A stretch of 9,705 nucleotides of DNA. Source: an uncultured Streptococcus sp. (lineage in GTDB: Bacteria; Bacillota; Bacilli; Lactobacillales; Streptococcaceae). The notes under the pieces are model-generated. The model was not told where the DNA came from, did not search any database, and was given only the letters and a program-made list of their open reading frames with translations. Each line of letters starts with the position of its first letter. Position 1 is the first letter of the stretch. Shown in pieces: positions 5,355 to 9,705 of the stretch. A program made the position numbers and the translations under genes. Location of the stretch: assembly GCA_934201655.1 (NCBI GenBank), contig CAKPXD010000048.1, forward strand, positions 1 through 9,705, given 5' to 3'.

Positions 5355-6512
5355 TTGAAAAAACCAATTATCGAATTCAGAAACGTTTCTAAAGTTTTTG
5401 AAGATAGTGACACTAAGGTTCTCAAGGATATTAACTTTGAGTTGGAAGAAGGAAAATTTTATACACTGCTAGGAGCTTCTGGTTCAGGAAAATCAACCAT
5501 CCTAAATATCATTGCAGGTTTGCTAGACGCAACGACGGGTGATATTTTGCTAGACGGTGTTCGTATCAATGACATCCCGACCAATAAGCGCGATGTTCAC
5601 ACGGTCTTCCAATCTTACGCCTTGTTCCCACACATGAATGTCTTTGAAAATGTTGCCTTTCCATTGCGATTGCGAAAGGTCGATAAAAAAGAAATCGAAA
5701 AACGTGTCTTAGAAGTTCTCAAGATGGTACAGCTTGAAGGATATGAAAAGCGTTCTATCCGTAGGTTATCTGGAGGACAACGTCAGCGTGTAGCTATTGC
5801 GCGTGCGATTATCAACCAGCCACGTGTGGTACTCTTGGATGAGCCCTTGTCAGCCCTTGACTTGAAGTTGCGGACAGACATGCAGTACGAACTACGTGAA
5901 CTGCAACAACGCTTGGGGATTACCTTTGTCTTTGTTACTCACGATCAGGAAGAAGCCTTGGCCATGAGTGACTGGATTTTTGTCATGAATGACGGTGAGA
6001 TTGTTCAGTCTGGGACACCAGTTGATATCTATGATGAGCCCATTAACCACTTTGTAGCCACCTTTATTGGTGAATCAAATATCTTGCCAGGAACCATGAT
6101 AGAGGACTACTTGGTCGAGTTCAATGGCAAACGCTTTGAAGCGGTCGATGGTGGGATGAAGCCAAATGAACCGGTCGAAGTCGTCATTCGTCCAGAGGAC
6201 TTGCGCATTACTCTTCCAGAAGAAGGAAAACTTCAAGTGAAGGTCGATACGCAGCTCTTCCGTGGAGTTCACTATGAGATTATCGCCTATGATGAACTTG
6301 GTAATGAATGGATGATCCACTCAACTCGTAAGGCCATCGTTGGTGAGGAAATTGGTTTGGACTTTGAACCAGAAGATATCCATATCATGCGTCTCAATGA
6401 AACAGAAGAAGAGTTCGATGCTCGTATCGAAGAATACGTCGAAATCGAAGAGCATGAAGCAGGTTTAATTAACGCTATCGAGGAGGAGAGAGATGAAGAA
6501 AACAACCTCTAA
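5355..6512 (+). CDS. potA: Spermidine/putrescine ABC transporter ATP-binding protein PotA
   Basis: PotA is the cytoplasmic ATPase that drives polyamine import through PotB and PotC. The 385 residues hold an ABC domain (about 5-235): Walker [10 protein letters not shown] (40-48), Q-loop Gln86, signature LSGGQRQR (138-145), Walker B VVLLDEP (158-164) and switch His196. A TOBE regulatory domain (about 240-345) follows. The final 35 residues are strongly acidic ([20 protein letters not shown]). The only credible start is TTG at 5355: there is no in-frame ATG before the Walker A motif, and an in-frame stop lies upstream at 5298. AGAGGA (5348-5353) is too close to the TTG for a normal Shine-Dalgarno, so AAAAAGGA (5336-5343), about 11 nt away, is the better candidate. 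The 3' end overlaps potB by 20 nt. Confidence 0.96.
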   Translation: MKKPIIEFRNVSKVFEDSDTKVLKDINFELEEGKFYTLLGASGSGKSTILNIIAGLLDATTGDILLDGVRINDIPTNKRDVHTVFQSYALFPHMNVFENVAFPLRLRKVDKKEIEKRVLEVLKMVQLEGYEKRSIRRLSGGQRQRVAIARAIINQPRVVLLDEPLSALDLKLRTDMQYELRELQQRLGITFVFVTHDQEEALAMSDWIFVMNDGEIVQSGTPVDIYDEPINHFVATFIGESNILPGTMIEDYLVEFNGKRFEAVDGGMKPNEPVEVVIRPEDLRITLPEEGKLQVKVDTQLFRGVHYEIIAYDELGNEWMIHSTRKAIVGEEIGLDFEPEDIHIMRLNETEEEFDARIEEYVEIEEHEAGLINAIEEERDEENNL

Positions 6513-7299
6513 ACTCTTTGTAGTGCCCTACATGCTTTGGATTGCACTCTTTGTATTGGCACCCTTGGTCTTGATTTTTGGACAATCCTTTTTCAACATC
6601 GAAGGTCAGTTTAGTTTAGAAAACTATAAATCCTATTTTGCGTCACAAAACTTAACCTATCTGAAAATGAGTTTTAACTCAGTGCTCTATGCAGGAATTG
6701 TGACTCTAGTGACGCTTCTTATCAGTTATCCAACAGCCCTCTTTTTGACTCGTCTCAAACACCGTCAACTATGGCTTATGCTGATCATTTTACCAACCTG
6801 GATCAACCTACTTCTTAAGGCTTATGCCTTTATCGGGATTTTTGGTCAAAATGGCTCTATTAATCAATTTCTAGAATTTATCGGAATTGGTTCTCAGCAG
6901 TTGCTATTTACCGATTTCTCATTTATCTTTGTTGCAAGCTACATCGAGCTTCCATTTATGATTTTGCCCATCTTCAATGTCTTGGATGATATGGATAATA
7001 ATCTCATCAATGCTAGCTATGACCTCGGTGCGACCAAGTGGGAAACCTTCCGTCATGTCATCTTCCCTTTGTCTATGAATGGGGTGCGAAGCGGAGTTCA
7101 ATCTGTCTTTATCCCAAGTTTGAGTCTCTTCATGTTGACCCGTTTGATTGGGGGGAACCGAGTGATTACCTTGGGGACTGCCATCGAGCAGAACTTCTTA
7201 ACCAATGACAACTATGGTATGGGGTCAACTATCGGTGTTGTTCTTATCCTGACTATGTTTATCACTATGTGGGTGACTAAGGAAAGGAGAGAACGATGA
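6493..7299 (+). CDS. potB: Spermidine/putrescine ABC transporter permease PotB
   Basis: This 268-residue inner permease has six predicted membrane helices: near 9-31, 62-86, 92-118, 142-163, 203-219 and 243-262. The cytoplasmic EAA loop [20 protein letters not shown] (173-192) docks on the ATPase. It pairs with PotC to form the channel. The start at 6493 has a strong GAGGAGGAGAG Shine-Dalgarno located inside potA. The 20-nt overlap with the potA end implies tightly coupled translation. The protein resembles the spermidine/putrescine permeases rather than a sugar or sulfate permease chiefly through its context with PotA and PotD. The stop overlaps the potC start as ATGA. Confidence 0.95.
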   Translation: MKKTTSKLFVVPYMLWIALFVLAPLVLIFGQSFFNIEGQFSLENYKSYFASQNLTYLKMSFNSVLYAGIVTLVTLLISYPTALFLTRLKHRQLWLMLIILPTWINLLLKAYAFIGIFGQNGSINQFLEFIGIGSQQLLFTDFSFIFVASYIELPFMILPIFNVLDDMDNNLINASYDLGATKWETFRHVIFPLSMNGVRSGVQSVFIPSLSLFMLTRLIGGNRVITLGTAIEQNFLTNDNYGMGSTIGVVLILTMFITMWVTKERRER

Positions 7300-8069
7300 A
7301 AAAATTATCGAATCTTTACCTGGCCTTTGTCTTTATCGTCCTTTATTTGCCAATCTTTTACTTGATTGGCTATGCCTTCAATGCCGGGGATGATATGAAT
7401 AGCTTTACAGGCTTTAGTTTGTCTCACTTTGAAACCATGTTTGGTGATGGAAGGCTCATGCTGATCTTGGTTCAAACCTTTTTACTAGCTTTTCTATCAG
7501 CCTTGATTGCGACAGTGATTGGTACCTTTGGTGCTATCTACATCTATCAATCACGTAAAAAGTACCAAGAAGCCTTTCTATCTCTCAATAACATTTTGAT
7601 GGTTGCGCCAGACGTTATGATTGGTGCCAGCTTCTTGATTCTCTTTACCCAACTCAAGTTTTCACTTGGTTTTCTGACAGTCTTGTCCAGTCACGTGGCC
7701 TTCTCGATTCCTATCGTAGTGCTCATGGTCTTGCCTCGATTGAAAGAGATGAATGGGGATATGATCCATGCGGCCTATGACCTTGGAGCTAGCCAGTTCC
7801 AGATGTTCAAGGAAATTATGTTGCCATATCTGACACCTTCTATCATCGCAGGTTACTTTATGGCTTTCACCTATTCCCTAGATGACTTTGCTGTGACCTT
7901 CTTTGTAACGGGGAATGGATTTTCAACCTTGTCAGTCGAGATTTACTCTCGGGCTCGTAAGGGAATTTCGCTGGAAATCAATGCTCTTTCAGCCTTGGTC
8001 TTTCTCTTTAGTATTATCCTAGTAGTTGGATATTACTTCATTTCACGTGAGAAGGAGGAGCAAGCATGA
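7296..8069 (+). CDS. potC: Spermidine/putrescine ABC transporter permease PotC
   Basis: PotC is the second permease subunit, 257 residues. Its hydrophobic segments lie near 8-28, 56-84, 100-120, 125-148, 182-205 and 229-249. The EAA loop is IHAAYDLGASQFQMFKEIMLP (157-177), which contacts PotA. It is about the usual length. The start overlaps the potB stop in an ATGA (7296-7299) and has an AAAGGAGAGA Shine-Dalgarno within potB, which is typical of translationally coupled transporter genes. The YSLDDFAVTFFVTG segment (193-206) is characteristic of PotC-like permeases. With PotB it forms the membrane channel receiving polyamines from PotD. Confidence 0.95.
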   Translation: MKKLSNLYLAFVFIVLYLPIFYLIGYAFNAGDDMNSFTGFSLSHFETMFGDGRLMLILVQTFLLAFLSALIATVIGTFGAIYIYQSRKKYQEAFLSLNNILMVAPDVMIGASFLILFTQLKFSLGFLTVLSSHVAFSIPIVVLMVLPRLKEMNGDMIHAAYDLGASQFQMFKEIMLPYLTPSIIAGYFMAFTYSLDDFAVTFFVTGNGFSTLSVEIYSRARKGISLEINALSALVFLFSIILVVGYYFISREKEEQA

Positions 8070-9136
8070 AACGACTCTATTCATTTTTAGCAGGAATTTT
8101 AGCAATTATCCTTGTCTTGTGGGGAATTTCCTATCATCTTGATAGTAAAATCAATAGTCGTGATAGTCAAAAATTGGTCATCTACAACTGGGGAGACTAT
8201 ATCGATCCTCAACTTCTGGAGAAATTTACAGAAGAAACAGGAATCCAAGTTCAATATGAGACCTTTGACTCCAACGAAGCCATGTACACGAAAATCAAGC
8301 AGGGTGGGACAACCTATGATATTGCTATCCCAAGTGAGTACATGATTAACAAGATGAAGGACGAAGACCTTTTAGTTCCACTGGATTATAGTAAAATTGA
8401 GGGAATTGAGAATATTGGTCCAGAATTTCTCAATCAGTCTTTTGATCCAAATAACCAGTACTCTATCCCATACTTCTGGGGAACTTTGGGAATTGTCTAC
8501 AATGAAACCATGGTGGAAGAAGCGCCTGAACATTGGGACGACCTCTGGAAACCAGAATACAAGGATTCAATCATGCTCTTTGATGGGGCGCGTGAAGTAC
8601 TTGGGTTAGGTCTTAACTCACTAGGCTATAGCCTTAACTCAAAAGATCCAGAACAACTGTCACAAACGGTTGATAAACTGTATGAGCTGACTCCTAATAT
8701 TAAGGCTATTGTAGCTGATGAGATGAAGGGTTACATGATTCAGAACAATGCTGCTATTGGTGTGACCTTCTCAGGGGAAGCTAGCCAGATGTTGGAAAAG
8801 AATCCTAACCTCAAATATGTTGTGCCGACAGAAGCAAGTAACCTCTGGTTTGATAACATGGTTATTCCTAAAACTGTCAAGAACCAAGATGCAGCTTATG
8901 CCTTCATCAACTTCATGTTGAAGCCTGAAAATGCTCTCAAGAATGCAGAGTATGTCGGCTATTCAACACCAAACAATGCTGCTAAGGAAATGCTCCCAGA
9001 GGAGACAAAAGAGGACAAGTCCTTCTATCCCGATGCAGATACAATGAAACACCTCGAAGTTTATGAAAAATTTGACCATAAATGGACAGGAATCTACAGT
9101 GACCTCTTCCTACAGTTTAAAATGTATCGGAAGTAG
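8066..9136 (+). CDS. potD: Spermidine/putrescine-binding protein PotD
   Basis: PotD is the extracellular receptor of the importer, 356 residues. An N-terminal hydrophobic segment (about 4-23) follows MKR, but there is no cysteine anywhere in the protein. It cannot be a classical lipoprotein and is either held by an uncleaved anchor or processed by type I signal peptidase. The binding-fold residues align with E. coli PotD as recalled: YNWGDY (40-45, Trp42), SEYMINKM (90-97, Tyr92), AREV (175-178, Glu177), LWFDN (260-264, Trp261 and Asp263) and GYSTPN (298-303, Tyr299). Two ligand positions differ: the Asp168 position appears to be Gly174, and the Trp229 position appears to be Phe235. The start overlaps the potC stop as ATGA, with AAGGAGGAG before it. 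A strong terminator follows. Confidence 0.95.
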   Translation: MKRLYSFLAGILAIILVLWGISYHLDSKINSRDSQKLVIYNWGDYIDPQLLEKFTEETGIQVQYETFDSNEAMYTKIKQGGTTYDIAIPSEYMINKMKDEDLLVPLDYSKIEGIENIGPEFLNQSFDPNNQYSIPYFWGTLGIVYNETMVEEAPEHWDDLWKPEYKDSIMLFDGAREVLGLGLNSLGYSLNSKDPEQLSQTVDKLYELTPNIKAIVADEMKGYMIQNNAAIGVTFSGEASQMLEKNPNLKYVVPTEASNLWFDNMVIPKTVKNQDAAYAFINFMLKPENALKNAEYVGYSTPNNAAKEMLPEETKEDKSFYPDADTMKHLEVYEKFDHKWTGIYSDLFLQFKMYRK

Positions 9137-9150
9137 GAGTAGATAAAACA

Positions 9151-9180
9151 AAACGAACCAGTCAAGCTGGTTCGTTTTTT
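9151..9180 (+). terminator. Strong intrinsic terminator of the murB-pot operon
   Basis: AAACGAACCAG (9151-9161) and CTGGTTCGTTT (9167-9177) form a perfect 11-bp stem with a 5-nt loop, running into seven consecutive T (9174-9180). It begins 14 nt after the potD stop. Confidence 0.93.
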
Positions 9181-9194
9181 GTTTGCTTTCCCAG

Positions 9195-9223
9195 TTGACT
9201 CAATCATTAAAAAACGATATAAT
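9195..9223 (+). promoter_or_regulatory. Promoter of the T-box leader transcript
   Basis: TTGACT (9195-9200) and a perfect TATAAT (9218-9223) are 17 bp apart, predicting a start near 9229-9231. That lies exactly at the base of the predicted T-box Stem I. Confidence 0.85.
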
Positions 9224-9227
9224 ATTA

Positions 9228-9420
9228 GAGTTGAGAATTGATTTTCTCTCCATCTTAGTTCAGAGAATTGGCGGTGCTGCGAGCCATCTAAGATAGAAAA
9301 TCATGCTACTCGATTGTAACAATTGCATAAGAATCAAGAATGACAAGTTCATTGAATGAAGGTGGTACCGCGGTTTTTCGCCCTTCGTGATATGAATTTG
9401 TCTTTTATTTTTGGAGGCGC
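9228..9420 (+). ncRNA. T-box leader, predicted tRNA-Ala responsive
   Basis: The leader shows the diagnostic T-box UGGUACCGCG (9363-9372). Stem I can be drawn as GAGT/ACTC (9228-9231 with 9308-9311), GATTTTCT/AGAAAATC (9240-9247 with 9295-9302), ATCTTAG/CTAAGAT (9252-9258 with 9288-9294) and TGGC/GCCA (9269-9272 with 9283-9286). The AGAGA and GGTG motifs typical of its distal part are present. In the internal loop, the 3' side (9303-9307) ends in GCU (9305-9307), an alanine codon followed by A. The antiterminator fits the canonical form: GAAGG/CCTTC (9358-9362 with 9382-9386), a seven-nucleotide UGGUACC bulge, and GCG/CGC (9370-9372 with 9379-9381). UGGU pairs with an ACCA tRNA end, consistent with the A discriminator of tRNA-Ala. 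Uncharged tRNA-Ala should switch on the downstream gene. No terminator is visible. Confidence 0.88.
9379..9419 (+). promoter_or_regulatory. Predicted Shine-Dalgarno sequestering helix competing with the T-box antiterminator
   Basis: CGCCcUUC (9379-9386), which is the 3' side of the antiterminator, can also pair with GGAGGCG (9413-9419), the Shine-Dalgarno region of the next gene. This makes seven pairs with one bulged C and one G-U, enclosing a 26-nt A/U-rich loop. The two structures exclude each other. That is the arrangement expected for a T-box acting on translation rather than on transcription termination. It is inferred from pairing by eye and not computed. Confidence 0.45.
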
Positions 9421-9422
9421 TT

Positions 9423-9705
9423 ATGAGAAGATTTCTTGTCAAACAAAAATTTCGCCTAGGTGGTGAACGCTTTGATATCAAAGATGAAATGGGCAATGTC
9501 GCCTATCAGGTTGAAGGTTCATTTTTTAAGATTCCTAAGACCTTTACTATTTTTGATAATTCTGGTGAACAGGTTAGTGAGATTAGTAAAGAAATGTTGA
9601 CCTTCTTGCCTCGTTTTGAAATTCAATTGACTAACGGAGATAGCTTTTATATCCGAAAGAAGTTGACCTTCTTTCGAGATAAGTATGAGTTTGACAATCT
9701 GGGGC
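9423..9705 (+). CDS. LURP-one-related (YxjI/LOR, DUF567) family protein, 5' part
   Basis: The first 94 codons are present and the gene runs off the right edge. The start is ATG 9423 with a GGAGG Shine-Dalgarno 5 nt upstream. The sequence begins MRRFLVKQKFRLGGERFDI. It continues with an alternating pattern typical of the tubby-like beta barrel of LURP-one-related proteins: DEMGNVAYQVEG (26-37), FKIPKTFTIFDNSGEQVSEI (39-58), LTFLPRFEI (63-71) and YIRKKLTFF (80-88). In bacteria this family (B. subtilis YxjI type) has no established biochemical role. A membrane-associated or phospholipid-binding function has been suggested from the fold. It is probably cytoplasmic, since no signal peptide is seen. 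It is the first gene behind an alanine T-box. In related streptococci alaS is expected nearby downstream, which cannot be seen here. Confidence 0.82.
   Translation, partial: MRRFLVKQKFRLGGERFDIKDEMGNVAYQVEGSFFKIPKTFTIFDNSGEQVSEISKEMLTFLPRFEIQLTNGDSFYIRKKLTFFRDKYEFDNLG

Noticed and set aside
6287..6505. 72-codon minus-strand reading frame opposite the potA end
   Set aside because: The Ser-rich composition is the mirror of PotA's acidic Glu codons read in reverse. It is a shadow frame.
9260..9496. 78-codon minus-strand reading frame across the T-box and the start of the LURP-one-related gene
   Set aside because: It is antisense to a well-supported structured RNA and to a coding start, with no ribosome site or family resemblance.

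Overview
The window reads as low-GC Gram-positive chromosome, most probably a mitis-group Streptococcus (S. pneumoniae / S. mitis / S. oralis type). The grounds are recalled similarity of the murB-potABCD block and the PotA/PotD sequences to pneumococcal proteins, A+T-rich intergenic DNA with sigma-70 promoters (several with an extended -10), and a structured intergenic repeat of a kind familiar from mitis-group genomes. No database was searched, so the species is an inference.

Layout, left to right. (1) Positions 1-152 hold the 3' end of phoU, followed by an intrinsic terminator. (2) From 310 to 1125 lies an orphan lipoprotein, the binding component of an amino-acid ABC transporter, with its own strong promoter. 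(3) A structured inverted-repeat element of about 190 bp (1126-1316) fills the convergent gap and runs into the 3' end of a minus-strand MocR-type regulator (1277-2572). The element supplies the regulator's last 12 codons and its stop. (4) Divergent from the regulator is a two-gene unit: alpha-acetolactate decarboxylase (2706-3434) and a YhfC-type membrane protease-like protein (3447-4199), closed by a terminator. (5) murB (4315-5220) is followed by a 134-nt spacer with a long inverted repeat, then the tightly overlapping potABCD polyamine importer (5355-9136) and a strong terminator. (6) A promoter, an alanine-type T-box leader (about 9228-9420) and the first 94 codons of a LURP-one-related protein run off the right edge.

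How the genes work together. PotA (ATPase), PotB and PotC (permeases) and PotD (extracellular receptor) form one spermidine/putrescine importer, probably co-transcribed with the peptidoglycan gene murB because no convincing promoter or terminator separates them. The decarboxylase diverts acetolactate to acetoin, and the divergent MocR protein is the natural candidate to control it. The T-box carries a GCU codon at the specifier position, and its antiterminator bulge fits a tRNA with an A discriminator, so the last transcription unit should respond to uncharged tRNA-Ala.

The points most worth a second look are: the MocR protein appears to lack the lysine that normally binds PLP and has a repeat-derived tail; the T-box has no visible terminator, but its 3' arm can pair with the Shine-Dalgarno sequence of the next gene; and the murB-potA spacer carries an unexplained long hairpin ahead of a TTG start. 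No wholly new multi-gene system is evident. Most of the window is ordinary core genome.
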